DNA of 64,000 nucleotides from PKWO01 sp036384915 (GCA_036384915.1 DASVLJ010000062.1:62001-126000); one strand, 5' to 3'; shown: positions 33,644-43,598, counted from the first letter of the stretch. Notes: generated from the sequence alone by a model not told the origin. A program made the numbers and translations.

Positions 33644-33907
33644 TTAAGTTTGCTTCAAGAGCGCATCCAATTTGCCCGCCCGGTCCAGTGCGCTCAAGTC
33701 GTCGAACCCACCAACATGGGTCTCGCCGATGTAAATCTGCGGCACGGTGCGCCGGCCGGTCTTTTGCATCATTTCGCCGCGCAGGTGGGGTTCCAGGTCT
33801 ACCCGGATTTTTTCGATGTCGGCGACGCCCTTGGCGCGGAGCAACCTCTCGGCCATGATGCAGTACGGGCATACGGCCGTGGTGTACATGAGAACGGGAG
33901 CGTGCAT
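33644..33907 (-). CDS. grxC: Glutaredoxin 3
   Basis: The 87-residue protein has the dithiol active site CPYC (Cys13, Cys16), the cis-Pro region RRTVPQIYIG and the glutathione-binding VGGFDDLSALD. It reduces disulfides with glutathione. It stands between the rhodanese gene (12 bases upstream) and secB (113 bases downstream), an order common in this bacterial group. Confidence 0.96.
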   Translation of the reverse strand: MHAPVLMYTTAVCPYCIMAERLLRAKGVADIEKIRVDLEPHLRGEMMQKTGRRTVPQIYIGETHVGGFDDLSALDRAGKLDALLKQT

Positions 33908-33919
33908 ACCACTGGCGTC

Positions 33920-34324
33920 CTATTTGACCAGGGGCATGCCCTGGGATTGCCAGGCCGTCACGCCGCCTTCGAGGATGTGGACGGTTTCGAAGCCGGCAGC
34001 CTTCAATTGTCCGGCTGCTTTCGAAGCCCGTACCCCGGTGGCGCACATGACCACGACGGTCTTGGCCTTGAACTTGGACAGTTCGCCCAGCTTGTCGGCC
34101 AATTGCTTGAGCGGGATATTGCGCGCCTCGCGCACGTGGCCGGCGGCGAATTCGGCTTCCTCGCGCACATCGAGGAACAGGGTCTTGCCTTGGTTGAACA
34201 ATTGTGTGGCTTGGGCGATCGAAACTTTGCTGCCGCGCTGCTGTAACAGCGGCAAAAGCAGCAGAAAGCCTGAGACGGCGGCCACGCTGGCCAGGATAAT
34301 ATTGGTGGGATTAAAGAAATTCAC
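33920..34324 (-). CDS. Membrane-anchored rhodanese-like protein
   Basis: The 134-residue protein has an N-terminal membrane segment (about 8-27) and one rhodanese domain with the active-site loop CATGVRAS (Cys94) and the LDVREEAEFAAGHV motif. Rhodaneses move sulfane sulfur; the acceptor is unknown. It is the first gene of the rhodanese, grxC, secB, SH3, gpsA series, and divergent from gpmA. Confidence 0.92.
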   Translation of the reverse strand: MNFFNPTNIILASVAAVSGFLLLLPLLQQRGSKVSIAQATQLFNQGKTLFLDVREEAEFAAGHVREARNIPLKQLADKLGELSKFKAKTVVVMCATGVRASKAAGQLKAAGFETVHILEGGVTAWQSQGMPLVK

Positions 34325-34420
34325 AATAGAACAATGGTTTTACGCAATATCGGCATTATAAAATAGATGGCTGAAAAGTCCGTTCAATTGCCTATTTACT
34401 TCAATCCTCAGCATACCACC

Positions 34421-35167
34421 ATGTACAAACTCGTATTGATGCGCCATGGCGAATCGACCTGGAACCTCGAAAACCGCTTCACCGGCTGGACCGACGTCGA
34501 CCTGACCGAAAAGGGCATGGCCGAAGCCAAGCAGGCCGGCAAGGTCTTGAAGGAAGCCGGCTTCAGCTTCGATATCGCCTACACCTCGGTCTTGAAGCGT
34601 GCCGTGCGCACGCTATGGCTGACGCTGGACGAGATGGACTTGATGTGGCTGCCGGTGATCCACAACTGGCGCTTGAACGAGCGTCACTACGGTGCCCTGC
34701 AGGGCCTGGACAAGGCGGAAACCGCGGCCAAGTATGGCGACGAGCAAGTGCTGGTCTGGCGCCGCAGCTACGACGTACCGCCCAACCCGCTCGAAGCGGA
34801 CGATCCGCGCGCCTCGTTCAACGACCCGCGCTACGCCGGGCTCAAGCGCGAGGAAATTCCTCTGACCGAATGCCTGAAAGACACCGTGGCGCGCGTGCTG
34901 CCGGCCTGGCACGACTCGATCGCCCCGGCCATCAAGGCAGGCAAGCGCGTCCTGATCTCGGCCCACGGCAACAGCCTGCGCGCCTTGATCAAGTACCTCG
35001 ACGGCATCAGCGACAGCGATATCGTCGGCTTGAACATCCCCAACGGCCAGCCGCTGGTGTATGAACTCGATGCCGACTTGAAGCCGATCAAACACTATTA
35101 TCTCGGCGACGCCGATGCCATTGCGGCAGCCATGAAGGCCGTGGCCAACCAGGGCAAGGCCAAGTAA
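34421..35167 (+). CDS. gpmA: 2,3-bisphosphoglycerate-dependent phosphoglycerate mutase
   Basis: This 248-residue glycolytic enzyme interconverts 3- and 2-phosphoglycerate. The phosphohistidine motif LMRHGEST, NRFTGWTDVDLT, WRLNERHYGALQGLDKAE and the second catalytic His in ISAHGNSLRAL are all present. The ATG at 34421 begins the conserved protein; the frame extends 54 bases further without support. EnvC-like and ctpA genes follow on the same strand, an arrangement common in betaproteobacteria. Confidence 0.98.
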   Translation: MYKLVLMRHGESTWNLENRFTGWTDVDLTEKGMAEAKQAGKVLKEAGFSFDIAYTSVLKRAVRTLWLTLDEMDLMWLPVIHNWRLNERHYGALQGLDKAETAAKYGDEQVLVWRRSYDVPPNPLEADDPRASFNDPRYAGLKREEIPLTECLKDTVARVLPAWHDSIAPAIKAGKRVLISAHGNSLRALIKYLDGISDSDIVGLNIPNGQPLVYELDADLKPIKHYYLGDADAIAAAMKAVANQGKAK

Positions 35168-35173
35168 ACCCTC

Positions 35174-36571
35174 GTGCGCGGCACGCACAAGCTTGCGCTT
35201 TGCCTGGCACTGTTGCTGGTGCCGGGTTTGCCCGCGCTCGCCGCCAAGTCAAGCGAGCGCGCCAAACAAAAGGCGCAGGCCGAGGCGCAGCGCGCCGAGC
35301 TGCAGCAAAAGCTGGCCCAGCTGAAGCACGAAATCGACGATACCGAGGAAGCCAAGAGCCAGGCTTCGGATGCGCTGGCCGAGTCCGAAGCCGCCATCTC
35401 GCATGCCGACCGTTCGTTGCACGACCTGGAGCAGGAACAGGCCGCCGTCGAAGCCAAGCTGGACAAAATCGTCAAGCAGCAGGAAGAATTGAGGAAGGCG
35501 GTCGAGCTGCAAAAGCAAAAGCTCGCCCGCCTGCTGCGCGACCAGTACGTCAAGGGCAACGAAGACCGCATGAAGCTGCTTCTTTCCGGCGACGATCCGA
35601 ACCGCATCAACCGTGAACTCCAATTGCTGGGCTACGTCTCGCAAGCCCAGGCCAAGCTGATCGCCTCGCTGCGCGCCAACCTGGAGGCGCTCGAAGCCAA
35701 CAAGGCCGCCACCGAAGAAGCCAAGGAAGAACTGGACGATATCGCAGACGAGCGGCTGCAGCAAAAGCAGGTGCTCGAACGCGAAAAGGCCCAGCGCAGC
35801 CAATTGTTGGCCAAGCTGTCGTCCAGGCTCGCGGCGCAGCGCAAGGAAGCTGGCAATGTCGAACAGAACGAGCACCGCCTCGGTGGCTTGGTCGACAAGT
35901 TGTCGAAATTGATAGAGGCGCAGCAAAAGGCCGAAGCCGCCGCGGCGGAGCAGCGGCGCAAGGAAGAGGCGGCCAGGAAGGCGGAAGCGGAGCGCCGCAG
36001 CGCCGCCAAGGCAGCCAGGCTTGCCAAGGCGCCATCATCGGTTGAGCCGAAACAGCCGAATCCCGACGCGATCGACGCCGATGAGCCGCCGGCTTCCAGC
36101 CCGGCCAAGGCGCCGACCCGCATCGAATCCACTCCCATTGCCCGCCTGGAGGACAATGCCGGCGTCTTCCCGCGCGATTTCGAAGCCCTGCGCGGCCAAC
36201 TGCGCCTGCCCGTGCGCGGCGACCTGGTGACACGCTTCGGCAGCAAACGCGGCGACGGCCCGAGCTGGAAGGGCGTCTTCATCAAGACCGAGGAAGGGGC
36301 CGAGGTCAAGGCTATTGCCGGCGGGCGCGTAGTGTTTGCCGAATGGCTGCGCGGCTTCGGCAACCTGATCATCGTCGATCACGGCAATCAGTACATGAGT
36401 ATTTATGGCAACAATCAAGCGGTCCTGAAGCATGCCGGCGATGTTGTAAAAACGGGCGAAGTCATTGCCAACGCCGGCAATAGCGGCGGTAACGAACAAT
36501 CGGGTTTATACTTTGAAATGCGGCATCAGGGCCGTGCGTTCGACCCGATGGGTTGGGTCAGTCTGAAGTAG
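35174..36571 (+). CDS. EnvC-like murein hydrolase activator (degenerate M23 domain)
   Basis: This 465-residue periplasmic protein has a signal peptide (about 1-23), a long coiled coil (about 25-260, rich in Lys, Glu, Gln and Ala) and a LytM/M23 domain (about 345-465). The metal ligands of active M23 enzymes are replaced: the first His position reads WKGVFIKT instead of an HxGxD-type motif, and the final HxH reads LYFEMRHQG. This matches EnvC, which does not cut peptidoglycan but switches on amidases at the septum. The start is a GTG six bases after gpmA, so the genes are probably coupled. Confidence 0.93.
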   Translation: MRGTHKLALCLALLLVPGLPALAAKSSERAKQKAQAEAQRAELQQKLAQLKHEIDDTEEAKSQASDALAESEAAISHADRSLHDLEQEQAAVEAKLDKIVKQQEELRKAVELQKQKLARLLRDQYVKGNEDRMKLLLSGDDPNRINRELQLLGYVSQAQAKLIASLRANLEALEANKAATEEAKEELDDIADERLQQKQVLEREKAQRSQLLAKLSSRLAAQRKEAGNVEQNEHRLGGLVDKLSKLIEAQQKAEAAAAEQRRKEEAARKAEAERRSAAKAARLAKAPSSVEPKQPNPDAIDADEPPASSPAKAPTRIESTPIARLEDNAGVFPRDFEALRGQLRLPVRGDLVTRFGSKRGDGPSWKGVFIKTEEGAEVKAIAGGRVVFAEWLRGFGNLIIVDHGNQYMSIYGNNQAVLKHAGDVVKTGEVIANAGNSGGNEQSGLYFEMRHQGRAFDPMGWVSLK

Positions 36572-36581
36572 GGCGGCAGAA

Positions 36582-38069
36582 ATGGGTATTAAGTTGAAAA
36601 ATATCGGCCTGATCGGCCTGGGCATGGTGGCAGGGGTGGCTGGGTCGATGCAATTCGACGCCTTTGCGCAAAGAAACACCCAGGCCGCACTGCCTATCGA
36701 GGAATTGCGCAAGCTTTCCGACGTGTTCGACTTGATCAAGTCCGATTACGTCGAATCGGTCGAAGACAAAAAGCTGCTGGACAATGCCGTCTCGGGCATG
36801 GTCAATTCGCTCGACCCGCACTCGGCTTATCTCGACAAGAATGCCTACCGCGAACTGTCCGAGTCGATCGAGGGCCGCTTTGTCGGCCTCGGCATCGAAG
36901 TCGTCGGCATGGACGACGGCTACGTGCGCATCATTTCCCCGATCGAGGATTCGCCCGCCGACAAGGCCGGCCTCAAGGCCGGCGACTTGATCACCCATCT
37001 CGACGGTGAGCCGGTGCATGGCATGTCGCTCGACGATGCCGTCAAGCGCATGCGCGGCGAAGTCGATACCAAGATCGTGCTGACCATCAAGCGCGAAGGC
37101 GTGGATCAGCCGCTCGTGATCCCCGTGATCCGCAAGGAGGTCACGATGCAGACGGTCAAGTCCAAGGTGGTCGAGCCGGGCTATGCCTGGCTGCGCGTCT
37201 CGCAATTCGAAGAGCCGACCGTCACCGACCTGGCCAGGAAGCTGACCGCCATCTATGCCCAGGAACCCAAGCTGAAGGGCCTCGTGCTCGACTTGCGCAA
37301 CGACCCCGGCGGCGTGTTGCAGGAAGCCGTCGGCGTGTCGGCCGCCTTCCTGCAAAAGGACGCCGTGGTGGTCTCGACCAAGGGTCAATTGCCCATGGCG
37401 AACGAAACCTATTATGCGCGCGGTGCCTACAACTCCCCGCGCGAAGGCGATCTGCTTTCGCGCTTGCCCGACGGCATCAAGAACGTGCCCATGGTCGTGC
37501 TGGTCAATACCGGTTCGGCTTCGGCTTCCGAAATCGTTGCCGGCGCGCTGCAGGACTACAAGCGTGCCACCATCATGGGCAGCCGCACCTTCGGCAAGGG
37601 TTCGGTGCAAAACATCCACCCGCTGCCCGACGGTTCTGCGCTGCGCCTGACCACGGCGCGCTATTACACGCCGAACGATCGCTCGATCCAGGCCAAGGGC
37701 ATCGAGCCGGATGTGGCAGTCGATGAATTCGCCGACGGCGACGGCATGAACGGCTTCCGCGTGCGCGAAGCCGACTTGCAGCATCATCTGGCCAATGAGC
37801 AGGATAAGAGCGGCGAGGTCGCATCCAAGACACGTATCGACGAGGCTGACGAGGAGGCGCATGCCGCCGCGCTGGAAAAACGCCATAAGTCCTTCGAATA
37901 CGGCGGCAAGGACGATTTCCAACTGGCCCAGGCCTTGAACTACCTCAAGGGCAAGCCGGTGCAGGTGGCGAAGGACGCCGCCAAGGAAGCGCCCGCGGCT
38001 GGTCCTGTCGCGCCTGCCGTACCGGCGCAGCCCGTGCCGGCAGCACCCGTTTCCGACATCAAAAAGTAA
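36582..38069 (+). CDS. ctpA: Carboxy-terminal processing serine protease (S41, CtpA)
   Basis: The 495-residue protein has a signal sequence (about 1-29), a PDZ domain (about 98-172; GLGIEVVGMDDGYVRI and DSPADKAGLKAGDLI) and an S41 catalytic domain with Ser316 in GSASASEI and Lys339 in GSRTFGKGSVQ. The C-terminal 40 residues are Ala/Pro-rich and probably disordered. Such proteases act in the periplasm on envelope proteins and peptidoglycan hydrolases. It follows the EnvC-like gene by ten bases in the gpmA cluster. Confidence 0.97.
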   Translation: MGIKLKNIGLIGLGMVAGVAGSMQFDAFAQRNTQAALPIEELRKLSDVFDLIKSDYVESVEDKKLLDNAVSGMVNSLDPHSAYLDKNAYRELSESIEGRFVGLGIEVVGMDDGYVRIISPIEDSPADKAGLKAGDLITHLDGEPVHGMSLDDAVKRMRGEVDTKIVLTIKREGVDQPLVIPVIRKEVTMQTVKSKVVEPGYAWLRVSQFEEPTVTDLARKLTAIYAQEPKLKGLVLDLRNDPGGVLQEAVGVSAAFLQKDAVVVSTKGQLPMANETYYARGAYNSPREGDLLSRLPDGIKNVPMVVLVNTGSASASEIVAGALQDYKRATIMGSRTFGKGSVQNIHPLPDGSALRLTTARYYTPNDRSIQAKGIEPDVAVDEFADGDGMNGFRVREADLQHHLANEQDKSGEVASKTRIDEADEEAHAAALEKRHKSFEYGGKDDFQLAQALNYLKGKPVQVAKDAAKEAPAAGPVAPAVPAQPVPAAPVSDIKK

Positions 38070-38122
38070 ACCCTCGCGCTCATGGCCGGGCTTGCTCCCC
38101 GCCTGGGCCGGCCATGTTCCCT

Positions 38123-38875
38123 ATGAACGATAACCAACTACTGCGTTATTCGCGTCATATCCTGCTCGACGAGATCGGCATCGAAGGCCAGCAAAAGCTG
38201 TTGGCGGCGCATGCCCTGGTGATCGGAGCCGGCGGACTCGGTTCGCCCGTTGCGCTTTATTTGGCGTCGGCCGGCGTAGGCAAGATCACGCTGGTCGATA
38301 ACGACACGGTCGATCTCACCAACCTGCAAAGGCAGATCCTGCACGGCACGGAAAGTGTCGGTACGGCCAAGGCGGAATCGGGCAAGCGGGCGCTGGCGCG
38401 CATCAATCCCGAAGTCGAGGTTGCGGCCCTGCAGGAACGCGTGGCCGGTGAGCGCCTGCTCGAACTCGTGGGCGCGGCCGGCGTCGTGCTCGATTGCAGC
38501 GACAACTTCGCCACGCGCCATGCCGTCAACAATGCTTGTGTGGCACAACGCAAGCCGTTGGTCTCGGGCGCCGCGATCCGTTTCGACGGCCAGGTCAGCG
38601 TATTCGATGCGCGCAGCGAAACCTCGCCTTGCTACGCCTGCCTGTTTCCGCCGGAGCAGGAATTCGAGGAAGTGCAATGCTCAACCATGGGCGTGTTCGC
38701 GCCGCTGGTCGGCATCATCGGTGCGATGCAGGCGGCCGAAGCCTTGAAACTCCTGGCCGGCGTGGGCGAATCCCTGGCCGGGCGCCTGCTGCTGCTAGAA
38801 GCTCGCGGCATGGAATGGACCAGCATCGGGATCGCGCGCAACACAGCCTGCTCCGTGTGCGGACAACACCACTGA
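38123..38875 (+). CDS. moeB: MoeB/ThiF-family adenylyltransferase
   Basis: The protein of about 250 residues is an E1-like enzyme that adenylates the C-terminal Gly of a sulfur-carrier protein (MoaD or ThiS). Motifs are the nucleotide loop GAGGLGSPVALYLASAGVG, LTLVDNDTVDLTNLQRQ-type segment, and two CxxC zinc pairs (CYAC and CSVC). It lacks a C-terminal rhodanese domain. The start is ambiguous between ATG 38114 and 38123; MNDNQLLRYSRH matches the usual N-terminus. It is four bases before the M16 peptidase. Confidence 0.92.
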   Translation: MNDNQLLRYSRHILLDEIGIEGQQKLLAAHALVIGAGGLGSPVALYLASAGVGKITLVDNDTVDLTNLQRQILHGTESVGTAKAESGKRALARINPEVEVAALQERVAGERLLELVGAAGVVLDCSDNFATRHAVNNACVAQRKPLVSGAAIRFDGQVSVFDARSETSPCYACLFPPEQEFEEVQCSTMGVFAPLVGIIGAMQAAEALKLLAGVGESLAGRLLLLEARGMEWTSIGIARNTACSVCGQHH

Positions 38876-38879
38876 AAGT

Positions 38880-41600
38880 ATGCCCATGCGGCAGATGAAA
38901 TGGCTGGCTCTTGCGGGCGCGGCGCTGTTGTCGTGTGCCGCTGCCGCCGCGCCGATGCCTGCCGGCGTAAAGCAAGCCGCCGCCACCGACGGCATCACCG
39001 AATACCGGCTCGACAACGGCTTGAAAGTCTTGCTGTTCCCCGATTCGGCCAAGCCCACCGTCACGGTCAGCGTCACCTACCTCGTCGGTTCGCGGTTTGA
39101 GAATTATGGCGAAACCGGCATGGCGCATCTGCTCGAACACATGATGTTCAAGGGCACACCCACTCATCCGCACATCGACCGCGAATTCAACGACCGCGGC
39201 ATGCAATCGAACGGCAGCACCTGGATCGACCGCACAAACTACTATGAAGTCTTCCCCGCCGGCGCCGGCAACCTCAGGTGGGCGATAGCCATGGAAGCCG
39301 ACCGCATGGTCCATTCCAACATCGCGCGTACGGACCTAGATTCGGAAATGACCGTGGTGCGCAACGAATTCGAAAGCGGCGAGAACTCGCCCGCTTCGGT
39401 CATGATGAAGCGCATGCAGGGCGTGGCTTACGATTGGCATGCCTATGGCAAGCCGACCATCGGCAATCGCAGCGATATCGAAAACGTCGGCATCCCTAAC
39501 TTGCGCGCCTTTTACAAGCGCTACTATCAACCGGACAATGCCGTGCTCCTGATTGCCGGCAAGTTCGAACCGGGCCAGGCGCTGCAATGGGTGGCGCATT
39601 CCTTCGGCGCGCTGCCCCGGCCCAAGCGCACGCTGCCGCCGTTCTGGACCGTCGAACCGACCCAGGACGGCGAGCGCAGCTTCGTCGTGCGTCGCGCCGG
39701 CGACGTGCAAATCGTCGAACTCGGCTACAAGGTGCCGAGCGCACTGCATCCCGACAGCGATGCCGTGTCGTTCGCTGCCGAAATCCTCGGCGATACGCCC
39801 AACGGCAGGCTGTACAAGCAGCTTGTCGAACCTGGCTTGGCGGCGCAAGTGTTTGCGCAAGACTTGAGCGGTGTTGCGCCGGGCTTGCAAATACTTGGCG
39901 CTGTGATCAAGAAAGAGCAGCCTGTCGAACCGGTGCGCGATGCCTTGATTTCCGCCGTGGAGAATTTCTACAGGACGCCGCCGACGAGCGAGGAGATGGC
40001 GCGCGTGGTGCGCAATGAGAGCAACCAGATCGAAAAGACGCTTGACGATCCGCAGGAGCTTGCCCTCTCCCTGGCAGATACGATCGCGCTCGGCGATTGG
40101 CGCCTGCTGTTCGAGAATCGGGCCGCCCTGCAAAAGGTGACGGCGGAGCAAGTGGTAGCCGCGAGCGAAAAATACTTTCGCCGCGATAACCGCACTCTGG
40201 GTATGTTCATCCCGGAAGACAAGCCGCAGCGCGCCGAAATCCCGCCTGCCCCCACGGCGGATGAAGTGATGAAAGACTTCAAGCCGGGCAAGGAACTCGC
40301 CGCCGCCGAAGCCTTTGATCCGAGCCAGGCCAACATCGAGGCGCGCACTAAAATCGCGCAAATCGGCGGCCTGCACGTGGCGCTGCTGCCCAAGAGCACG
40401 CGCGGCGGCACAGTATCGGCGGCGCTGCAACTGCATTGGGGCGACGAGAAGTCGCTGTTCGGCAAGCAAGCCGTCGCCGAACTGACCGGCGATATGCTGA
40501 TGCGCGGCACCACAACCTATACGCGCGAACAACTGGCCGACCAGATGGCAAAGCTCAAGATCAGCGGCGACCCTTATCATTTCGAAACCACGCACGACAA
40601 TCTGCCTGGAGCGTTGCGTCTGATGGCGCAGATCCTCAGGCAGCCGGCATTTTCCGAGAAGGAATTCGCCCAGTTGAAGAATGAAACGCTTGTCGCACTC
40701 GAAGAAAGCCGTGCCGATCCGCACACGCTGGCCGAACAAGCCATGGGCCGGCATTTCGATCACTATCCCAAAGGGGATTGGCGCGGCGTGCTTTCGACTG
40801 ATGAACAGATCGCCGAGGTCAAGTCCGTGACGCTGGAACAGGTCAGGCAGTTCTACAAAAATTTCTACGGCGCTTCGCATGGCGAACTTGCCATCGTCGG
40901 CGATTTCGATGCCGATACCGCGGCCAAAGTCTTGAACGAAACGCTGGCCGATTGGGCCAGCCCGGCCGCTTATGCCGAGGTCTTGCGCAGCCATGCCGAT
41001 GTCGCGCCGATGCGCCAAAGGATCGACACGCCCGACAAGGAAAACGGCTTTTACCTTGCGCGACTCGATATGGACCTCGGCGACGATGACCCCGACTATC
41101 CGGCGCTCTCGCTGGCCAACTATATCTTCGGCGGCGGCGCCGGCCTCGATTCGAGGCTGATGGAACGCATCCGCAAGAAGGACGGCTTGTCTTACGGCGG
41201 CGAATCTTCGCTTGAACCCGGCATGCAAGACCGCGATGGCAGCTTCACCATCGCCGCCATCGCCGCACCGCAAAACCTGGCCAAGGTCGACGCGGACGTG
41301 AAGCAGGAATTGCAGCGTCTCGCCAAATCAGGTTTCACCGCGGAAGAAGTGGCGCGCGCCAAATCGGGCATGCTGCAGCAGCGCTTGCAGGCGCGTTCGC
41401 AAGACGGGGAACTGGCGCTCGGCTGGGTGACTTACCTTTACCTGGATCGCACCTTTGCGTGGAGCAAGCAGTATGAAGACAAGGTGAAGGCGCTGACCCT
41501 GGAGCAGGTCAATGCGGCATGGCGCAAGGCGATTGACGCGGACAAGCTGAGCGTGGCGATTGCCGGCGATGGCAAGAAATATAACCGTTTAGCCAAATAG
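38880..41600 (+). CDS. M16 family zinc metallopeptidase (two-domain, pitrilysin-like)
   Basis: This 906-residue periplasmic protein has a signal peptide (about 1-24) and two M16 halves. The N-terminal half holds the inverted zinc motif HLLEH (His83, Glu86, His87) with the third ligand Glu163 in RNEFES. The C-terminal half (about 480-906; LMERIRKKDGLSYGGES) lacks the motif, as usual for the partner half that shapes the substrate chamber. M16 peptidases degrade peptides and small proteins. It follows moeB immediately. Confidence 0.95.
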   Translation: MPMRQMKWLALAGAALLSCAAAAAPMPAGVKQAAATDGITEYRLDNGLKVLLFPDSAKPTVTVSVTYLVGSRFENYGETGMAHLLEHMMFKGTPTHPHIDREFNDRGMQSNGSTWIDRTNYYEVFPAGAGNLRWAIAMEADRMVHSNIARTDLDSEMTVVRNEFESGENSPASVMMKRMQGVAYDWHAYGKPTIGNRSDIENVGIPNLRAFYKRYYQPDNAVLLIAGKFEPGQALQWVAHSFGALPRPKRTLPPFWTVEPTQDGERSFVVRRAGDVQIVELGYKVPSALHPDSDAVSFAAEILGDTPNGRLYKQLVEPGLAAQVFAQDLSGVAPGLQILGAVIKKEQPVEPVRDALISAVENFYRTPPTSEEMARVVRNESNQIEKTLDDPQELALSLADTIALGDWRLLFENRAALQKVTAEQVVAASEKYFRRDNRTLGMFIPEDKPQRAEIPPAPTADEVMKDFKPGKELAAAEAFDPSQANIEARTKIAQIGGLHVALLPKSTRGGTVSAALQLHWGDEKSLFGKQAVAELTGDMLMRGTTTYTREQLADQMAKLKISGDPYHFETTHDNLPGALRLMAQILRQPAFSEKEFAQLKNETLVALEESRADPHTLAEQAMGRHFDHYPKGDWRGVLSTDEQIAEVKSVTLEQVRQFYKNFYGASHGELAIVGDFDADTAAKVLNETLADWASPAAYAEVLRSHADVAPMRQRIDTPDKENGFYLARLDMDLGDDDPDYPALSLANYIFGGGAGLDSRLMERIRKKDGLSYGGESSLEPGMQDRDGSFTIAAIAAPQNLAKVDADVKQELQRLAKSGFTAEEVARAKSGMLQQRLQARSQDGELALGWVTYLYLDRTFAWSKQYEDKVKALTLEQVNAAWRKAIDADKLSVAIAGDGKKYNRLAK

Positions 41601-41675
41601 AGCGCAGCTACCGGTCATCCCTCGCCCGCAGGCGGGCGAGGGGAGTTGAGCCGGCGATGATGATAGGTGAAGCGC

Positions 41676-43598
41676 TTAACTTTTGGCCTTTACAATCTCC
41701 GTCAACCGATCCTCACCCTCCGCACGCACCAAGTGCGGATAAACCTGCCCGCCGAAGTAAGGGATGCGAACGGTGAGGAAGGTCGTGGTATTGCGCACCA
41801 GCAGCTCAATCGGCTTCTTCGACTTCGCCGCATCGGCAATGGCCGCGTCGAAGATTTCCGGGGTATAGGCTTCGCCATTGACGGCCGCGATCACCATGCC
41901 TGGAATCATGCCGGCGCCGAAGGCCGGGCTGCCCCAGAGCACGTCGTTCACGGTGCCACGCTTGTCGTCGTTGGCCACGGTCAAGCCGATCGACAGGCTG
42001 CGGTCCAGCACTTTCTTTTGCTTGTCGTTGGCGCGCGAGGCCGGCGAGGGCGTGTCGCTGTAGACCAGCGTCCATCCTCCGCGCCGGATGCCGTCCAGGG
42101 GCGCGCCGACTTCGCGCGTATCGAGGCGCTGGCGCAGGAAGGCGCGCCAATCGTAAGGCTGCACCGCTTGCAGAGTCTTGATCACATCGTCGAAGGTATA
42201 GCTGTGCACGTCCATGCTGCCGTTTTCGATGCCGTGGAAGGCATGCAGGAAGTCGTCGAGCGTGTGTTTGCCGCCGGACAGCTCGCGGATGCGCGTATCG
42301 ACATCGAGCCAGAGCAGTTCGCCCTCGGGGTAGTAGTCGACGCCGCGCCGCTGCGCCGCCCATGCCGAGGGTTCATAGTAAAGCAGTTGCGCCATGTCTG
42401 CCGTATCCTGCAGAGGGCGCCAGCCGCGGCCGGGCACATGATCCATGGCGGCTGCGACGATGGCGAGATTGTCACGATATTGCTCGGCATTCCACAGGCC
42501 GGAACGCGCCGTCAGCACGTCGCCAAGGTATTGCGTCAGGCCTTCATAGACCCAGAGCAGGTCACCCTTCATCGGCTCGCTGTAGTCGGGAGTGGCGAGA
42601 CCGGCCGGACGGCGGAACTTGCCGTTCCACGAGTGCACGTATTCGTGCGGCAGCAGGCCCACGCCGACGAGGTAGAGTTCGGGATCGGTGAAGAAATCGG
42701 CATCGATGCGGTCGTCGCTCGATTGATGATGTTCCAGGCCGAAACTGCCCGTGTTGTCCGATACGGCGAGCAGGAAGTCGTAGTGGCCGTAGTGCTGTGC
42801 ACCGAACATCGCCACGGCTTGCTTCACCAGCGCCTTGTGCTGGGCGATCTGTTCCGGCTTCAACTCGAGGTTGGCCGGCCGGTCGCCGATCAGATTCAGG
42901 TGCACCGGCACATCGCCGGCGCCGGTCAAGTCGATACGGCGGAAATATTCACCGGCGAAGAGCGGCGAATCGACCAATTGTTCGACGCTGACGGTCTTGA
43001 AGCGTGTGCCGTCGGGGTTGTCCGCTTCATGTTCCAGGGCGGTGGCGAATTGCCAGCCTTGCGGCAGCCGGATGCTGGCCTGCACCGGGATGCGGCGCAC
43101 GTTGTAGCCGCCCGGATAGAACAATACCTGGTTCCATTCGAGTTCGGCCAGATGCGGCGAAGTCGAAGCGCTTTGACCGAATTCACCGCCCGCGGCGGGC
43201 GAGAGGAAGTCGAAGTCCACTGTCAATTCCTTGACGCCGGCCGGCACTTGCACGTCGATGGCAAACATGTCGACCAGCTGGCGGCGCCAGGCCAGCGGCT
43301 TGCCGTCGGCCTTGATCTGCATGGCGGTCACGCCGATCAGGGTACCCGAGGGGGCATGTTCGCCGGGAATCCACTTGGGGTAGCGCAGCGTAAAGTTGCC
43401 CGGCGCGACGGGGATCGTCTCGTGCACCGTAAAAATCTTGCGCGCGGCATCGCGCAGATCGACGGCGACATTGAGCTTGCCGGGGTAGGGAACATCCTTG
43501 ACGGCATCGGCGGCGACGGCGCCTTGGCATGTCAGCGTGGCGGCCAGTGCGGCGACCAATGAAGGCCTGCACGTGCGGAGCACCTTTTTCAACTCCAT
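41676..43598 (-). CDS. M61 family glycyl aminopeptidase-like metallopeptidase with PDZ domain
   Basis: This 640-residue exported protein has a signal peptide (about 1-30), an N-terminal M61 domain, a thermolysin-type zinc motif HEYVH (His318, Glu319, His322) with the third ligand Glu352 in WVYEGLTQY, and a C-terminal PDZ domain (about 550-615; SIGLTVANDD and GMIPGMVIAAVNG). M61 enzymes related to Sphingomonas glycyl aminopeptidase cut N-terminal Gly and Ala. The ATG at 43598 begins the signal peptide. It converges on the M16 gene and is divergent from the bufferin operon. Confidence 0.93.
   Translation of the reverse strand: MELKKVLRTCRPSLVAALAATLTCQGAVAADAVKDVPYPGKLNVAVDLRDAARKIFTVHETIPVAPGNFTLRYPKWIPGEHAPSGTLIGVTAMQIKADGKPLAWRRQLVDMFAIDVQVPAGVKELTVDFDFLSPAAGGEFGQSASTSPHLAELEWNQVLFYPGGYNVRRIPVQASIRLPQGWQFATALEHEADNPDGTRFKTVSVEQLVDSPLFAGEYFRRIDLTGAGDVPVHLNLIGDRPANLELKPEQIAQHKALVKQAVAMFGAQHYGHYDFLLAVSDNTGSFGLEHHQSSDDRIDADFFTDPELYLVGVGLLPHEYVHSWNGKFRRPAGLATPDYSEPMKGDLLWVYEGLTQYLGDVLTARSGLWNAEQYRDNLAIVAAAMDHVPGRGWRPLQDTADMAQLLYYEPSAWAAQRRGVDYYPEGELLWLDVDTRIRELSGGKHTLDDFLHAFHGIENGSMDVHSYTFDDVIKTLQAVQPYDWRAFLRQRLDTREVGAPLDGIRRGGWTLVYSDTPSPASRANDKQKKVLDRSLSIGLTVANDDKRGTVNDVLWGSPAFGAGMIPGMVIAAVNGEAYTPEIFDAAIADAAKSKKPIELLVRNTTTFLTVRIPYFGGQVYPHLVRAEGEDRLTEIVKAKS

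Noticed and set aside
39336..41273. 645-residue open frame antisense to the M16 peptidase
   Set aside because: Long antisense frames are common in GC-rich DNA; the protein has no domains, while the M16 frame has signal peptide and zinc motif.
41667..43562. 631-residue open frame antisense to the M61 peptidase
   Set aside because: Same reason: the M61 frame carries HEYVH and a PDZ domain, and the antisense one nothing recognisable.
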